Counted from the stretch's first letter, positions 1 to 11,795 are shown. The stretch is DNA of 64,000 nucleotides from Dehalococcoidia bacterium (GCA_030619685.1 JAUXAX010000002.1:62001-126000); one strand, 5' to 3'. Numbers and translations: made by a program. The notes: a model not told the origin generated them from the sequence alone.

Positions 1-128
1 ACGTTTGTTAGATGAGTCCTTCTCTTATTCCCAGCTTTATCTCCGATGTTACTAACTCCATGACTAATTGCGTCTCTCTCTTGTTTTAACTTCCCTTTCT
101 GAGAGGTATCGAGGAGGGGTATCAAACC
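1..128 (+). other. Upstream leader of rpoB
   Basis: A pyrimidine-rich stretch upstream of rpoB with no open frame of note. A strong ribosome binding site, GAGGAGG at 111-117, lies 11 bases before the rpoB ATG at 129. I do not see a convincing promoter here, so transcription probably enters from ribosomal protein genes to the left of the window, as rpoBC usually follows rplJL. That last point is inference. Confidence 0.5.
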
Positions 129-3100
129 ATGACCTTGGCCAAGTCCCGTAATTTGGGGATGAGGAAGTCCTACGGCAGAATACCCCATCTCCTGGAAACA
201 CCCAACCTCATCCAGATTCAGCAGGAGTCCTATCGCTGGGTCTGCGATCCCTCCCTCCGCGGGGGACTCAAGGAACTGTTCGATGAGGTCTCGCCAATTA
301 AGGACTTCACCGGCAACCGTTATGAGCTCCGTTTCCCAAGCTACGGCTTCGGTTGGAGTGCCGAGATGCCGGAATTTGAGGATGAGGACTCCTTCTGGCA
401 ACATATGTGGGCTGCCGCCAAGTACTCAGAGCAGGAGTGCTACGATCGCGATGTCACCTACGCTGTGCCGCTAAAGGTGAAGGCACAGCTATTGATCAAG
501 GAGACCGGGGAGATCAAAGAGCAGGACATATTCATGGGAGATTTCCCCCTGATGACCGCCAAGGGCACCTTTGTTGTCAACGGGGCCGAGCGGGTGGTGG
601 TGAGCCAGCTCGTTCGCTCCCCAGGAGTCTACTTCACCCTCGACAAGGATCCGGCCACCGGGCGAAATCTGTGCTATGCCAAACTAATACCCAACCGTGG
701 CGCATGGCTGGAGTTCGAGACCAGCAACCACGACCTGATCACAGTGAAGGTTGACCGAAAACGAAAGATCCCCGTCACCACCCTTATTCGTGCCATCAGC
801 GACGCCGAACACAGCTATGGCACAGACGAAGAGTTGATGGCTCTCTTCGAGGACGTGGACACTAACCCTGATCACCACTACATCATAAGCACGATCGGAC
901 GCGATCCAACGGTCAGCAACGAGGAGGAGGCGCTAATCGACCTGTACAAGCGGCTTAGGCCAGGGGATCCTCCCACACTGGATAATGCCCGTTCGCTGAT
1001 AAATGCGCTTTTCTTCAACCCGCGGCGCTACGATCTGGGCAGAGTGGGGCGCTATAAGCTCAGCAAACGGCTGGGCCTCGATCACCCATCCACCCAAAAG
1101 GTCCTAGGTAGGGAAGACATGGTGGCGATTCTGCGCCAGATAATAAGGCTCAACAACGGGGAGGATGAACCCGATGATATCGACCACCTGGGCAACCGTC
1201 GGGTGCGGGCGGTGGGGGAACTGCTGCAGAATCAGATCCGCGTTGGGCTACTTCGCATGGAGCGGGTGGTAAAGGAGCGCATGAGTCTGCTCCCACCAGA
1301 CACTGCAACACCCAGCACTCTGGTCAACAGTCGCCCCGTGGTTGCCGCTATTAGAGAGTTCTTTGGCAGCTCCCAGCTTTCTCAATTCATGGACCAGACT
1401 AACCCTCTAGCTGAGCTAACCCATAAGCGCCGACTTTCAGCACTAGGCCCCGGAGGGCTTTCCCGGGAGAGGGCTGGCTTTGATGTCCGCGACGTCCACC
1501 TCTCCCACTACGGCAGGATCTGCCCCATTGAAACCCCCGAGGGACCGAACATCGGCCTCATCGGCTCTCTGGCCACCTATGCCCGAGTCAATGAATACGG
1601 TTTCATCGAGACCCCCTACCGAAGGGTAATAGGGGAACTCAGCAACAACTCACATGACCTCGTGGGCAAAACGGTTCCCGAGGAGGTGACTACTGTTGCG
1701 GGTGCAGTTGTGGCAGAGGCGGGGTCTGTGATCACTGCAGATATAGCCCGCAGGCTTTCGAGACTAGGACGGCGACCCATCAAGATCAAGCCCTTCGTCT
1801 CACAGGAGATCACTTACCTCTCTGCCGATGAGGAGGAGAATTACATCATTGCTCAAGCCAACAGCCTCCTCGACGAGAATAGCGAGTTTATCGAAAGTAG
1901 AGTCGAGGTCAGGCATGGCAAGAAGTTCGTGCTGGAGTCTCCAAATAAGGTCAACTTCATGGACGTATCGCCGAGGCAGATCGTCAGTGTAACCACCTCG
2001 CTGATACCCTTTCTGGAGCACGACGACGCTAACCGAGCCCTTATGGGCTCCAACATGCAACGGCAGGCGGTTCCCCTGATCCTGCCCCAGTCCCCCCTGA
2101 TCGCCACCGGGATGGAGAGAGAGGCTGCTCGCGACAGCGGCCAGGTGCTTTTCGTCCCCAGCGACGGCGAGGTAACATCGGTCTCATCTAACGAGATCGT
2201 GGTCAGGTATGACAAGGGCAGTGAGCAGTCTTTCCCCCTGACCAAGTTTGCCCGCTCAAATCAGGGGACCTGCATCAACCAAAGGCCAGTGGTGAGCAAA
2301 GGGGACCGGGTCAGGCGGGGTGAGGTTCTGGCGGACGGCTCGTCCACAGAAGGGGGCGAGCTCGCCCTGGGACAAAACATCCTCTGCGCCTTCCTGAGCT
2401 GGGAAGGATACAACTTTGAGGATGCTATCGTCATCTCTGAGAGCCTGCTCAAAGAGGACAGGTTCACCTCAATTCACATTGAAAAATACGAGATTGAGTC
2501 CAGGGATACCAAATTGGGGCCCGAGGAGATAACAAGGGACATACCCAATATAGGCGAGGAAAGCCTGCGCCATCTCGATGAGTTTGGGATTATCCGAGTC
2601 GGTGCCGAAGTCGGTTCCGGCGACATCCTGGTAGGGAAGATCACCCCCAAAGGCGAAAGAGGGCTCACGGCGGAGGAGAAGCTCCTGCGAGCTATCTTCG
2701 GGGAAAAGGCTCGTGAGGTCAAGGATACCTCCCTCAGGGTGCCGCACGGTGAATATGGCAAGGTAATCGATGTCAGTGTTCTCACACGTGATGATGACCA
2801 CGATCTTCCCCCAGGAGTCAACCAGATGGTGCGGGTGTTTGTAGCCCAAATGCGAAAGGTATGCGAGGGAGACAAGATGGCTGGGCGTCACGGCAATAAA
2901 GGGGTGATTGCCCGTATTCTGCCGGCGGAGGATATGCCCTTCTTACCTGATGGCCGACCGGTGGAAATAATGCTCAGCCCCCTAGGTGTTCCCTCTCGGA
3001 TGAATATCGGGCAGCTTCAGGAGACCCACCTGGGCTGGGCAGCAAAAACCCTGGGCTTTAAGGCACTGTCCCCGGTTTTCGACGGCGCTGATGATGCCTC

Positions 3101-3890
3101 ACTCGAAGATGAGTTAGCGAGGGCATGGATAGCGCGCAAGGCCGGAGCAGTCGTCTGGGGTCACAATGAGGAGGATACCATCCAGTTGGAGAAGGCCAAG
3201 TCCTGGCTTAGCGAGCGCGGATACGATGGTGAGAAGGTATTCACTGAGGAGGGCATAGGCGAAGCAAGGCAGGTCTGCCTTAGACTGTGGCTGGAAGAGG
3301 AAGTAGGCATAGATGCCTCACCCCTGAGCGCCGAAGAGGTAAATAAGGTTGTGGAAGACCTCTGCCGGGAGAAAGGACTGTCACCTCCTATCTTCGGCAA
3401 AACAGTGCTCTACGATGGACGCACTGGCGAGTCCCTCGACCAGCCAGTGACCGTGGGCTACATCTACATAATGAAGCTGATCCACCTGGTTGAGGACAAG
3501 ATCCACGCCCGGTCCACAGGCCCCTATTCATTGATAACGCAGCAGCCGCTGGGTGGCAAAGCACAATTCGGCGGGCAACGGTTCGGTGAGATGGAAGTAT
3601 GGGCACTGGAAGCCTATGGGGCAGCCCACAACCTTCAGGAGATGCTCACCGTCAAATCCGACGACGTGGTGGGGAGAGTCAAAACCTATGAGGCTATAGT
3701 CAACGGCGAGGATATATTGGAAGCAGGGGTGCCAGAATCTTTCAAGGTGTTGGTCAAGGAGTTGCAAAGCCTAGGATTGGCTATCGAGGTGCTTAACGAG
3801 GACGAGGAAAGGGTGACATACATGATGGAATCTGCAGCAGAAGCTCCCAGGCTGGGGATAAATCTGGCTGGATTCGAGGAGCGTGAGTAA
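129..3890 (+). CDS. rpoB: DNA-directed RNA polymerase subunit beta
   Basis: Beta subunit of the core RNA polymerase; it forms one side of the catalytic cleft and the rifampicin pocket. The 1253-residue product is of normal bacterial length. Visible signatures are the rifampicin cluster (about residues 411-450: [12 protein letters not shown], then [13 protein letters not shown]), [20 protein letters not shown] near 757, [11 protein letters not shown] near 915 and the C-terminal [19 protein letters not shown] near 1145. The rifampicin-contacting residues look like the sensitive consensus. The ATG at 129 follows GAGGAGG. The stop codon overlaps the rpoC start (TAATG), so the two are translationally coupled. 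No frameshift seen. Confidence 0.99.
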   Translation: MTLAKSRNLGMRKSYGRIPHLLETPNLIQIQQESYRWVCDPSLRGGLKELFDEVSPIKDFTGNRYELRFPSYGFGWSAEMPEFEDEDSFWQHMWAAAKYSEQECYDRDVTYAVPLKVKAQLLIKETGEIKEQDIFMGDFPLMTAKGTFVVNGAERVVVSQLVRSPGVYFTLDKDPATGRNLCYAKLIPNRGAWLEFETSNHDLITVKVDRKRKIPVTTLIRAISDAEHSYGTDEELMALFEDVDTNPDHHYIISTIGRDPTVSNEEEALIDLYKRLRPGDPPTLDNARSLINALFFNPRRYDLGRVGRYKLSKRLGLDHPSTQKVLGREDMVAILRQIIRLNNGEDEPDDIDHLGNRRVRAVGELLQNQIRVGLLRMERVVKERMSLLPPDTATPSTLVNSRPVVAAIREFFGSSQLSQFMDQTNPLAELTHKRRLSALGPGGLSRERAGFDVRDVHLSHYGRICPIETPEGPNIGLIGSLATYARVNEYGFIETPYRRVIGELSNNSHDLVGKTVPEEVTTVAGAVVAEAGSVITADIARRLSRLGRRPIKIKPFVSQEITYLSADEEENYIIAQANSLLDENSEFIESRVEVRHGKKFVLESPNKVNFMDVSPRQIVSVTTSLIPFLEHDDANRALMGSNMQRQAVPLILPQSPLIATGMEREAARDSGQVLFVPSDGEVTSVSSNEIVVRYDKGSEQSFPLTKFARSNQGTCINQRPVVSKGDRVRRGEVLADGSSTEGGELALGQNILCAFLSWEGYNFEDAIVISESLLKEDRFTSIHIEKYEIESRDTKLGPEEITRDIPNIGEESLRHLDEFGIIRVGAEVGSGDILVGKITPKGERGLTAEEKLLRAIFGEKAREVKDTSLRVPHGEYGKVIDVSVLTRDDDHDLPPGVNQMVRVFVAQMRKVCEGDKMAGRHGNKGVIARILPAEDMPFLPDGRPVEIMLSPLGVPSRMNIGQLQETHLGWAAKTLGFKALSPVFDGADDASLEDELARAWIARKAGAVVWGHNEEDTIQLEKAKSWLSERGYDGEKVFTEEGIGEARQVCLRLWLEEEVGIDASPLSAEEVNKVVEDLCREKGLSPPIFGKTVLYDGRTGESLDQPVTVGYIYIMKLIHLVEDKIHARSTGPYSLITQQPLGGKAQFGGQRFGEMEVWALEAYGAAHNLQEMLTVKSDDVVGRVKTYEAIVNGEDILEAGVPESFKVLVKELQSLGLAIEVLNEDEERVTYMMESAAEAPRLGINLAGFEERE

Positions 3891-6800
3891 TGCTCGAGGT
3901 AAACGACTTTACTACTGTTCGTATCTCGCTAGCCTCGCCAGAGCAGATCAGGGGATGGTCCTATGGTGAGGTTACCAAGCCTGAAACCCTTAATTATCGT
4001 ACCCTGAAGCCGGAGAAGGACGGGCTTTTCTGCGAGAAGATCTTCGGCCCCACCAAGGACTTCGAGTGTTACTGCGGCAAGTACAAGAAGGTGCGCTACA
4101 AAGGGATCGTCTGCGATAAGTGCGGGGTCGAGGTGGCTCGGTCCAAGGTTAGAAGAGAGCGTATGGCGCACATCAATCTGTCAGCTCCGGTTAGTCACAT
4201 CTGGTTTGTAAAGGGAACGCCTAGCCGCATGGGGCTGCTTCTCGATATCTCTCCCCGCAATCTGGAGCAAGTGATCTACTTCGCAAAATTCATCATTACC
4301 TGGGTCGATGAGGAGAAGAAGAGGCAGGCGATAAAGCAGCTTCGCGATGATGCGTCCCTAGAGCTGGCGGAGCGGGGGAAACTGCTGGCGGAGAAAATCG
4401 AGGAGTTGAAATCAGGAGAGAAGGCAAAGAAAGACAAGGGGAAGGGTCTGCAGGATATAAACCAGCTGCAGCAGCAATTCGTTGAGGAGAAAAAGCAACT
4501 CGAAAACGAGTTCAAAGCAAGGATCGAGGAGCTTGAGGGGCTCGTGCCGCAAAGTCTGCTGAGCGCAGGCAAATATCGCGAGCTAAGACAGAAATGGGAG
4601 GATGTTTTCAGCGCTGGTATGGGGGCTGAAGCCATGTCCAAAATCCTGAGCCATCTCGACCTCGAACAGATGCGCCAAGAGCTTTACCAAGAGGCTACCT
4701 TGACTTCAGGGCAGCGACGCAAGAAGGCGATCAAAAGGCTGAGAGTTGTCGAGGGCTTCCGCAAAAGCGGGAACAAGCCGGAATGGATGATCATTTCCGT
4801 GCTCCCCGTCTTGCCCCCGGAGTTACGCCCCATGGTTCAACTCGATGGCGGTAGATTTGCCACCAGCGACCTTAATGACCTCTACCGCAGGGTGATCAAT
4901 CGCAATAACCGCCTGCGGCGGCTGCTGGAGATCGGCGCCCCGGAGATCATCATTCGTAACGAGAAACGTATGCTTCAGGAAGCGGTCGATTCCCTGATTG
5001 ATAATGGACGTCGGGGCAGGGCTGTGGTCACTGGAAACAACCATAAGCTGAAGTCGCTGTCAGACATGCTTCGGGGCAAGCAGGGAAGATTCAGGCAGAA
5101 TCTCCTCGGCAAACGCGTGGATTACAGCGGGAGGTCAGTGATCGTGGCTGGTCCTGAGCTGAAGCTCCACCAGTGCGGTCTGCCCAAGAGGATGGCGCTG
5201 GAGCTATTCAAGCCATTCATCATGCGTCGTCTGGTTGGCCGGGGGCTAGCCCTCAACATCAGGAGCGCCAAGCGAATCGTGGAGCGCGGCAAACCTGAGG
5301 TTTGGGATATCCTTGAAGAGGTAGTTAAGGAGCGCCCTGTGTTCCTAAATCGGGCGCCAACGCTACATAGGCTGGGTATTCAGGCATTCCAGCCAGTACT
5401 CATCGACGGCAGTGCTATCCAAATCCATCCCCTGGTGTGCGTCGCTTTCAACGCTGACTTCGATGGCGATCAGATGGCGGTTCATGTGCCGCTATCGCGA
5501 GCAGCGATGGCAGAGGCAAATAAGGTGATGCTCAGCACCTACAATATGCTGTTACCAAGTTCCGGAGAGCCTGTGGTGGCACCAACACTGGACATCGTTC
5601 TTGGCTGCTACTACCTGACCATGATCAGGCCCGGCACGAAGGGTGAGAAGATGGTCTTCAGCAGCTTCGATGAGGCCAAGCTCGCCCATGAGCTGGGCAT
5701 CGTCGACATTGGAGCTGAGATCGAGGTCAGGAGGCCAGTCGATGGGACACAGCGACTAAAGACCAGTGTTGGTCGTATCATTTTCAGCGAGGTTCTGCCC
5801 GATGAACTCGGCTTCCGCAACCAGGTCATGGATAAGAAGGCGTTGAAGGAGATCGTTGCTGAATGCTACCGGCTCCTGGGGAACGAGAGCACCGCTACCA
5901 TGGTGGACAACATCAAACAGCTTGGGTTCCATTACGTCACTAAGTCGGGCATCACTATCGCTATCAATGACATAGAGGTGCCCGAGGAAAAGACGAAGAT
6001 CTTGGAGAAAGCCGAGGGAAAGATCGCTGACATCGAGAACCAGTTCCAGCGGGGGTTGATCACTGAAGATGAGCGCTACAACAGCGCGGTGAGGGTCTGG
6101 ACACGCGCAACCGATGAACTTCAGGCCGTCCTGGAACAATCCATGGACAGGTATAGCTCGATATATATGATGGCATCCTCCGGAGCCAAGGGAAATATCT
6201 CCCAGATTAGGCAGATGGCTGGGATGCGGGGCTTGATGACCGATCCCTCGGGCAGAATTATCGACCTGCCCATTAAGGCCAGTTTCCGAGAGGGACTTGC
6301 GGTATTAGAGTACTTCATCTCCACCCACGGCGCTCGCAAGGGGCTGGCTGACACAGCACTAAGGACATCTGACAGCGGCTACCTTACCAGAAGGCTCATT
6401 GATGTGTCCCAGGAGGTGATTGTCAACGAGGAGGATTGCGGAACAATAGCCGGCATCTGGGCCTCTGAGCCACCGGAAAAGAGCATGCTGGCGCCGCTTG
6501 CTGAGCGCGTCCTGGGCCGGATTGCTTCCAGCCCGATTGTCAATCCTGCAAGTGGCGAAATCCTCGTAGACCGGAACGAGGAGATCGACGAGGAGAAAGC
6601 AGAGGGGATCACCAAAGCGGGGATTACCAGAGTTCAGGTGAGGTCTCCCCTCAGCTGCCAGTCGCGACGTGGTATCTGCCAGCAGTGTTATGGAAGAAGC
6701 CTTGCTCGAGGCCAGATGGTTCCTACGGGGGAAGCGGTGGGGATTATCGCCGCCCAAAGCATAGGCGAGCCAGGAACCCAGCTCACCATGCGCACCTTCC

Positions 6801-8044
6801 ACACCGGGGGGGTTGCTGGGCTGGACATCACCAGTGGCTTGCCCCGCGTAGAGGAGCTATTTGAAGCGAGAGCGCCCAAAGGGCAAGCTGTTATCTCGGA
6901 GATCGAGGGTGTGGTTGAGATAAGCCGCACCGAAGAGGGAAGGAAGATCAAGGTTGTTAGTTCCGAGGTCTACCGCGACGAGTATTCTATACCCAAGGGC
7001 TACCAGGTGTTGGTGGAAAACCACCAGCAGGTTGACGCTGCAACTGTGCTGGCACAGCCAAGCGTTGCCAAGGAGAAAACGGCGACCGATGTAGCGCCTC
7101 CACTTGTTTCCCCGGTAGGAGGCAAGGTGGAGATTAAAGGCAAGAAACTGGCGATACTATACGAGGAAAGAGAAGAGCGCGAGTACCTAGTGTCTCCGAT
7201 GACCCCGATTCTGGTGCAAAACGGCGCCAGGGTCGAGGCTGGGGAGCAACTCACCGAAGGTCTGGTTCATCCTCAAGACATCCTTCGCATAATGGGCCGC
7301 GAAACAATACAACGATACCTGGTGGACGAAGTACAGAAGGTCTATCGTGCCCAAGGTGTGAGTATTAACGATAAGCACATCGAGATCATAGTCCGTCAGA
7401 TGCTGCGCAAGGTCAAGGTCGATTCCCCCGGGGATAGCGGGCTCTTGCCAGGTGAGCTTGTAGACAGCCTGGCGTACGAGGATATCAATGCCAAGGTGCT
7501 GGCTGAAGGGGGCGAGCCAGCGACCGCGCAGCCTGTGCTGCTGGGTATCACAAGGGCGTCGCTGAACACTGACAGTTTCTTGGCAAAGGCCTCCTTCCAA
7601 GAGACAACCAGAGTGCTCACCGAGGCTGCGGTCATGGGAAGCACCGATAAGCTAACAGGGCTCAAGGAGAACGTTATCATCGGCAAGCTCATCCCCGCCC
7701 GTAGCGAAATCTCAAAGGCTGCCGAAAGAGAGCGGGAGTTGCCTCTGTTGGAAGGCAAATTGGAGGCCGCGGCTCTTGCTGAACTGGAAACAGCCATAGA
7801 AGGTAGCGTGGAAGCCACGCTAGAGGAAACCAAGGCGGAAGAAGACATCTCATCGGTTGACTCAGATGCCGACTCAAAACCCGAGCTGCCTCTGCCAGAA
7901 GGTGAACTGGAACCTGTAGAGCAGGATGAGTCACAAACAGCCATAGAAGATAGCACGGAAGCCACGACGGAGGAAACCAAGGCGGAAGAAGATATCTCAT
8001 CGGTGGACTCAGATACCGACTCAAAACCGGATATTCAGACTTAG
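3890..8044 (+). CDS. rpoC: DNA-directed RNA polymerase subunit beta'
   Basis: Largest core RNA polymerase subunit, carrying the catalytic magnesium site. 1384 residues. N-terminal zinc ribbon: Cys60, Cys62, Cys75 and Cys78. The active-site loop [12 protein letters not shown] lies at 521-532. A second zinc site is formed by a Cys near 850 and the [11 protein letters not shown] segment near 922-932, followed by the trigger-loop region [16 protein letters not shown] near 960. It starts on the last base of the rpoB stop (TAATG). After the normal C-terminal end (about residue 1280) there is an acidic tail made of two tandem 49-residue units (1283-1331 and 1332-1380) plus DIQT. The tail is rich in Glu, Asp, Ser and Thr and looks disordered; it is not part of the conserved fold. 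Confidence 0.99.
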   Translation: MLEVNDFTTVRISLASPEQIRGWSYGEVTKPETLNYRTLKPEKDGLFCEKIFGPTKDFECYCGKYKKVRYKGIVCDKCGVEVARSKVRRERMAHINLSAPVSHIWFVKGTPSRMGLLLDISPRNLEQVIYFAKFIITWVDEEKKRQAIKQLRDDASLELAERGKLLAEKIEELKSGEKAKKDKGKGLQDINQLQQQFVEEKKQLENEFKARIEELEGLVPQSLLSAGKYRELRQKWEDVFSAGMGAEAMSKILSHLDLEQMRQELYQEATLTSGQRRKKAIKRLRVVEGFRKSGNKPEWMIISVLPVLPPELRPMVQLDGGRFATSDLNDLYRRVINRNNRLRRLLEIGAPEIIIRNEKRMLQEAVDSLIDNGRRGRAVVTGNNHKLKSLSDMLRGKQGRFRQNLLGKRVDYSGRSVIVAGPELKLHQCGLPKRMALELFKPFIMRRLVGRGLALNIRSAKRIVERGKPEVWDILEEVVKERPVFLNRAPTLHRLGIQAFQPVLIDGSAIQIHPLVCVAFNADFDGDQMAVHVPLSRAAMAEANKVMLSTYNMLLPSSGEPVVAPTLDIVLGCYYLTMIRPGTKGEKMVFSSFDEAKLAHELGIVDIGAEIEVRRPVDGTQRLKTSVGRIIFSEVLPDELGFRNQVMDKKALKEIVAECYRLLGNESTATMVDNIKQLGFHYVTKSGITIAINDIEVPEEKTKILEKAEGKIADIENQFQRGLITEDERYNSAVRVWTRATDELQAVLEQSMDRYSSIYMMASSGAKGNISQIRQMAGMRGLMTDPSGRIIDLPIKASFREGLAVLEYFISTHGARKGLADTALRTSDSGYLTRRLIDVSQEVIVNEEDCGTIAGIWASEPPEKSMLAPLAERVLGRIASSPIVNPASGEILVDRNEEIDEEKAEGITKAGITRVQVRSPLSCQSRRGICQQCYGRSLARGQMVPTGEAVGIIAAQSIGEPGTQLTMRTFHTGGVAGLDITSGLPRVEELFEARAPKGQAVISEIEGVVEISRTEEGRKIKVVSSEVYRDEYSIPKGYQVLVENHQQVDAATVLAQPSVAKEKTATDVAPPLVSPVGGKVEIKGKKLAILYEEREEREYLVSPMTPILVQNGARVEAGEQLTEGLVHPQDILRIMGRETIQRYLVDEVQKVYRAQGVSINDKHIEIIVRQMLRKVKVDSPGDSGLLPGELVDSLAYEDINAKVLAEGGEPATAQPVLLGITRASLNTDSFLAKASFQETTRVLTEAAVMGSTDKLTGLKENVIIGKLIPARSEISKAAERERELPLLEGKLEAAALAELETAIEGSVEATLEETKAEEDISSVDSDADSKPELPLPEGELEPVEQDESQTAIEDSTEATTEETKAEEDISSVDSDTDSKPDIQT
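7736..8029 (+). repeat. In-frame tandem duplication, 2 x 147 bp, in the 3' end of rpoC
   Basis: Two adjacent 147-base units, 7736-7882 and 7883-8029, encode two 49-residue acidic units that each begin ELPL and end DSKP. The second half of each unit (from [14 protein letters not shown]) is nearly identical; the first half has diverged. The stop codon follows four residues after the second copy. The length is an exact multiple of three, so the duplication left the reading frame intact. Confidence 0.9.
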
Positions 8045-8103
8045 CGGGCATAGGGTTTAGTTTGGGCAGGACAGTAACTGTTTAGCTAAGCAGTAGCTGA
8101 AGA

Positions 8104-8139
8104 GTAGAGGGCCACGAACGCTTGTTCGTGGCCCTCTAC
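8104..8139 (+). terminator. Strong hairpin terminator after rpoC
   Basis: A perfect 16-bp stem (arms 8104-8119 and 8124-8139, sequence gtagagggccacgaac and its complement) closes on a four-base loop, GCTT. There is no run of T after it, so it may act as a rho-independent-like or processing hairpin. It separates rpoBC from the valS promoter. Confidence 0.8.
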
Positions 8140-8183
8140 CTCCATAGTGGCACAAATGAGGTCTTTAAGCGAAGCCTTCCCCT

Positions 8184-8212
8184 TTGACGCAATAGCCAGG
8201 GCACTGTAAAAT
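8184..8212 (+). promoter_or_regulatory. sigma70-type promoter of valS
   Basis: TTGACG (8184-8189), a 17-base spacer, then TAAAAT (8207-8212). The predicted transcript starts near 8219 and gives a leader of about 30 bases before the ATG at 8249. There is no room for a T-box riboswitch. Confidence 0.75.
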
Positions 8213-8248
8213 GGTTAGCGATATTTGCAATTCGAGGTAACTCTACCT

Positions 8249-11083
8249 ATGACAGCACTGGGACAAAGCGACATCCCTAAGAGCTACGACCCCAAACCCG
8301 TCGAGGTCAAGTGGTATCAGTTCTGGCTGGAGCGAGGCTACTTTACCCCTGAGATCGATCACCAACGAAAGCCGTTTGCCATCATCATGCCGCCGCCCAA
8401 CGTCACCGGCGAGCTTCACCTGGGCACAGCATTCACCGCGATCATCGAGGACACAATGATTCGCTGGCACCGGATGAAAGGCGATCCCACTCTATGGCTG
8501 CCAGGGAGTGATCACGCCGGGATCGCCGGCCAAAACGTGGTTGAGCAGTTCCTCGCCAAGGAGGGGCTGTCACGTCACGACCTGGGACGCGAGAAGTTCC
8601 TGGAGCAGATGTGGGAGTGGATGAATAAGTACAGGGGAATCATAGCTGAACAACACAAGAGAATCGGCGCCTCCTGTGATTTCACTCGCGAACGCTTCAC
8701 CATGGACCCGGGACCGAGCCGGGCGGTGCACACTACTTTCGTCCACCTTTACGAAAAGGGCTTAATCTATCGGGGGGAGCGCATCATCAACTGGTGCCCC
8801 CGTTGCGCTACTGCCCTCTCCGACCTCGAGGTGGAGCATAAGGAAATATCGGGCCACCTTTACTACGTGCAGTATCCCTTGGAGGAGGGAACCCAGCAGT
8901 TCATCACAGTAGCCACTACACGTCCGGAGACCATTCTCGGCGACACTGCGGTCGCGGTCAACCCCGGTGATGAGCGCTACAGAAGGCTCCTGGGCAAAAA
9001 AGCAATTCTGCCCGCTGTGGAGAGGAAGATCCCGATAATCGCCGATGATGCTGTCGATCCCTCTTTCGGTACCGGAGCTGTGAAGATCACGCCGGCTCAC
9101 GACCCTGTAGACTTCGAGGTTGCCCAGCGGCAGGGCTTGCCTTCAATTAACATAATGAACCTGGACGCTACCATGAACGAAAATGCAGGCCCTTATTCCG
9201 GACTCGACCGATTCGCCTGCCGTCAGGCCTTGCTTGCCGATCTGGAGAACGAGGGGCTGATGGTGAGAATCGAACCCTACATGCACTCTGTGGGACACTG
9301 CCAGCGCTGCCAGACAATGGTCGAACCCTCGCTCTCGAAGCAGTGGTTTGTCAAGACGGCTCCACTGGCCAAACCAGCCATCGACGCTGTAGTCAAGCGC
9401 CGCATCGAAATCATCCCCGAACGCTTCACTAAGGTTTATGTAAACTGGATGGAGAATATCCGCGACTGGTGCATCAGTCGCCAGCTCTGGTGGGGGCACA
9501 GGATCCCCGCCTGGTACTGCGGCCAATGTGACGGGGAAAACATATATATACGACTCAGAGAAGAATTCATTCAAGAAAAAGATATGACTACTGCTATGTA
9601 TACCTACAAGTTTCTTAGAGAAGGCCAAGGAATACCTGAATTAGAAATACCTCACGAGCAAATTGTGAATAATATAGACTGGGTCATAATCGATTTGTCA
9701 GCAGACCCCGTAGTAGATGTGGATACTCCTCAACAATGTCCCCGGTGTGGCGGGAGAGATTTGCTTCAAGACCCCGACGTTCTCGACACCTGGTTTAGCT
9801 CCGCGCTTTGGCCCCATTCCACCTTAGGTTGGCCTGAGGAGACCGAGGACCTTAAATACTTCTATCCGACTACAGTGATGGAAACTGGCTACGACATCCT
9901 CTTCTTCTGGGTGGCGAGGATGATCATGATGGGTTTGGAGAACACCGGCGAGGTGCCATTCCATAAGGTCTACCTTCACGGGCTGATACGGGATGAAACG
10001 CGCACGAAGATGAGTAAGTCCCGAGGTAATGTAATTGACCCCATCCAGTCCATCGAGCAGTATGGCACCGATGCCCTGCGCTTCGCACTGTCCACAGGGA
10101 CCTCACCGGGCAACGATATGATGCTGGGATCACGCAAACTTGAGGGCAGCCGTAATTTCACCAACAAGCTCTGGAATGCTGCCAGATTCGTAATCAGCAA
10201 CCTCGACGGTGTGGAGACTAAGACCCCTCTTGGTATAACCACCGCAGAGGATCGCTGGATTCTGAGCCGACTCAATCGTCTCATAGCCGAGGTGACTGAA
10301 CTCCTCGAGGAGTTCCAGTTCGGCGAGGCGCTCCGCCGCATCTACGAATTCTTGTGGACAGAATACTGCGACTGGTATATCGAGATCGCGAAGATAAGGC
10401 TTCGACATAAGGAGGAAGCCCCCTCTCCGCTCCCAGTCTTAGTTCATGTGCTTGAGACAGCGGTGCGTCTCCTCCATCCTTTCATGCCCTTCATCACAGA
10501 GGAGATATGGCAAAGGATAAGAGAGCACCAGCCAGAGGGAAAGCCGGACTCGATTATGATAGCCCCTTACCCTGCTGCTGACACCAGCGCCTTCGACGCT
10601 GAGGCAGAACGAGAGATGGAATCAGTGATCGAGATCGTGCGCTCCATCCGCAATGCCCGCATGGAGAGCAAAGTCCCCCCCAGCAAGTCCATTGATGTTA
10701 CTATCGTCACTGACGTAGCCAAAGCTACAGCTGAAGCGTACGCCCCAATTATCAGTGCTTTGGCCAAAGTACGGCCGCAGATAGTATCGCCTGGCGCAAT
10801 GCCTAGTGGCGGAGCGTTCGGCAATGCAAAAGTACTTGTACTAAAGGACGCTCAGGTGATCTTGCCACTGGAGGGGATGATCGACCTGGATGCGGAGAGG
10901 AGTCGGCTGCTGAAGGAGATCGAGGCCAGCAAATCAGATATAGCTCGCATAGAGAGACTGCTGGCAAATCAAGCCTTCGTCGACAAGGCACCAGCCTCGG
11001 TCATAGAGAAGGAACGGCGAAAGCTAGATGATCGCAGGAATAAACTAATCAGGTTGGAGGAGAGGCTTGCCCGTCTGGGATAG
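8249..11083 (+). CDS. valS: Valine--tRNA ligase
   Basis: Class I aminoacyl-tRNA synthetase that charges tRNA-Val and edits mischarged threonine. 944 residues from the ATG at 8249. HIGH-type motif HLGT follows PPPNVTGE (about residues 48-61); KMSKS is near residue 588 in RTKMSKSRGN; the editing domain and tRNA-binding domain (WTEYCDWYIE) are present, and the C-terminal coiled-coil arm fills the last 65 residues. I chose ATG 8249 over an in-frame TTG at 8225 because GAGGT at 8234-8238 is correctly spaced and the promoter would leave the TTG only a few bases of leader. Between the two Cys pairs of the zinc region (CGQC and CPRC) there is an unusual insert of roughly 60 residues in A+T-rich DNA (about 9540-9735). 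Confidence 0.97.
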   Translation: MTALGQSDIPKSYDPKPVEVKWYQFWLERGYFTPEIDHQRKPFAIIMPPPNVTGELHLGTAFTAIIEDTMIRWHRMKGDPTLWLPGSDHAGIAGQNVVEQFLAKEGLSRHDLGREKFLEQMWEWMNKYRGIIAEQHKRIGASCDFTRERFTMDPGPSRAVHTTFVHLYEKGLIYRGERIINWCPRCATALSDLEVEHKEISGHLYYVQYPLEEGTQQFITVATTRPETILGDTAVAVNPGDERYRRLLGKKAILPAVERKIPIIADDAVDPSFGTGAVKITPAHDPVDFEVAQRQGLPSINIMNLDATMNENAGPYSGLDRFACRQALLADLENEGLMVRIEPYMHSVGHCQRCQTMVEPSLSKQWFVKTAPLAKPAIDAVVKRRIEIIPERFTKVYVNWMENIRDWCISRQLWWGHRIPAWYCGQCDGENIYIRLREEFIQEKDMTTAMYTYKFLREGQGIPELEIPHEQIVNNIDWVIIDLSADPVVDVDTPQQCPRCGGRDLLQDPDVLDTWFSSALWPHSTLGWPEETEDLKYFYPTTVMETGYDILFFWVARMIMMGLENTGEVPFHKVYLHGLIRDETRTKMSKSRGNVIDPIQSIEQYGTDALRFALSTGTSPGNDMMLGSRKLEGSRNFTNKLWNAARFVISNLDGVETKTPLGITTAEDRWILSRLNRLIAEVTELLEEFQFGEALRRIYEFLWTEYCDWYIEIAKIRLRHKEEAPSPLPVLVHVLETAVRLLHPFMPFITEEIWQRIREHQPEGKPDSIMIAPYPAADTSAFDAEAEREMESVIEIVRSIRNARMESKVPPSKSIDVTIVTDVAKATAEAYAPIISALAKVRPQIVSPGAMPSGGAFGNAKVLVLKDAQVILPLEGMIDLDAERSRLLKEIEASKSDIARIERLLANQAFVDKAPASVIEKERRKLDDRRNKLIRLEERLARLG

Positions 11084-11313
11084 AAGGCGTTGGTTGCAAT
11101 TTTGGCGTTGATAGTTTACCTTTAATATGGAGCATGGACCTCGTTACATGATGTTTTCAATTTGATGCCCCCGGGAACCCGACACCGTAGCCACAGCAGG
11201 GATAGTGTAACAATAGCTTCCCCCTTGGAGCACCGGAGTCTCAAAGAAGGTCTTGGGCCGCAAACTGCATCAAAGACGAGGGCTGGCTAATCAATCCGAA
11301 AGGAGGTCTAGCG

Positions 11314-11613
11314 ATGGCGCTTGAGGACAAGACTTTGGTATGCCGAGACTGCGGTGCAGAGTTCGTGTTCACTGCTGGAGAGCAAGAGTTCTACCAATCG
11401 CGCGGTCTACAGAACGAGCCTGGCCGCTGTCCAGATTGTCGGGCAACTCGACGGCAAAGCCGCTATGGCTATTCCAGAGGGCCACGTGAGAGAACCCGCG
11501 TGACCTGCGATGCCTGCGGTACAGAGTGTGAAGTGCCCTTTCAGCCGCGGAGTGGACGCCCGGTCTACTGCGATGAGTGCTTCGACAAGATGAGAAGTCA
11601 ACGTCCGGAGTAA
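11314..11613 (+). CDS. Zinc-ribbon domain protein
   Basis: A 99-residue soluble protein with two zinc-binding units. The first (residues 10-45) has CRDCG and CPDC; the second (about 64-90) has CDACG and CDEC, the latter after the PRSGRPVYC segment seen in small zinc-ribbon proteins (zf-trcl type) that are common in Chloroflexota and Firmicutes. Such proteins are thought to bind nucleic acid or act as accessory factors, but none is well characterised. The ATG is preceded by AAAGGAGG with good spacing. It is a single-gene unit, closed by a strong hairpin downstream. Function beyond zinc binding is not known. Confidence 0.85.
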   Translation: MALEDKTLVCRDCGAEFVFTAGEQEFYQSRGLQNEPGRCPDCRATRRQSRYGYSRGPRERTRVTCDACGTECEVPFQPRSGRPVYCDECFDKMRSQRPE

Positions 11614-11636
11614 GAGGCTAGGATAAGAATGGAACC

Positions 11637-11679
11637 GGTCGAGGCGCTTTGCCCTCGAATAGGGCAAAGCGCCTCGACC
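11637..11679 (+). terminator. Perfect 19-bp hairpin terminator
   Basis: Arms 11637-11655 (ggtcgaggcgctttgccct) and 11661-11679 pair perfectly around a five-base loop. A short TTCT follows. It ends the zinc-ribbon gene, and its symmetry would allow it to work in both directions. Confidence 0.85.
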
Positions 11680-11716
11680 TTCTAACTAATCGTTCTCTCG
11701 CTAGGGCTGCGACTCC

Positions 11717-11744
11717 TTGTTTGACATCCGCCCTATAGTATGAT
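11717..11744 (+). promoter_or_regulatory. Possible promoter of DUF503-helicase-DUF72 genes
   Basis: TATGAT at 11739-11744 with TTGTTT at 11717-11722 (16-base spacer). A TTGACA at 11721-11726 is closer to consensus but only 12 bases from the -10, so the exact -35 is uncertain. Confidence 0.4.
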
Positions 11745-11795
11745 TAACTGGGACTGCAAAGGCAGATATCTCTGGGTTTCCTTCGTGTTGTTGCC

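Noticed and set aside
7396..7980. Long Ser/Val-rich frame antisense to the end of rpoC
   Set aside because: It mirrors the repetitive rpoC tail; no ribosome binding site and biased composition.
8140..8248. T-box riboswitch controlling valS
   Set aside because: The predicted leader is only about 30 bases, far too short for a T-box.
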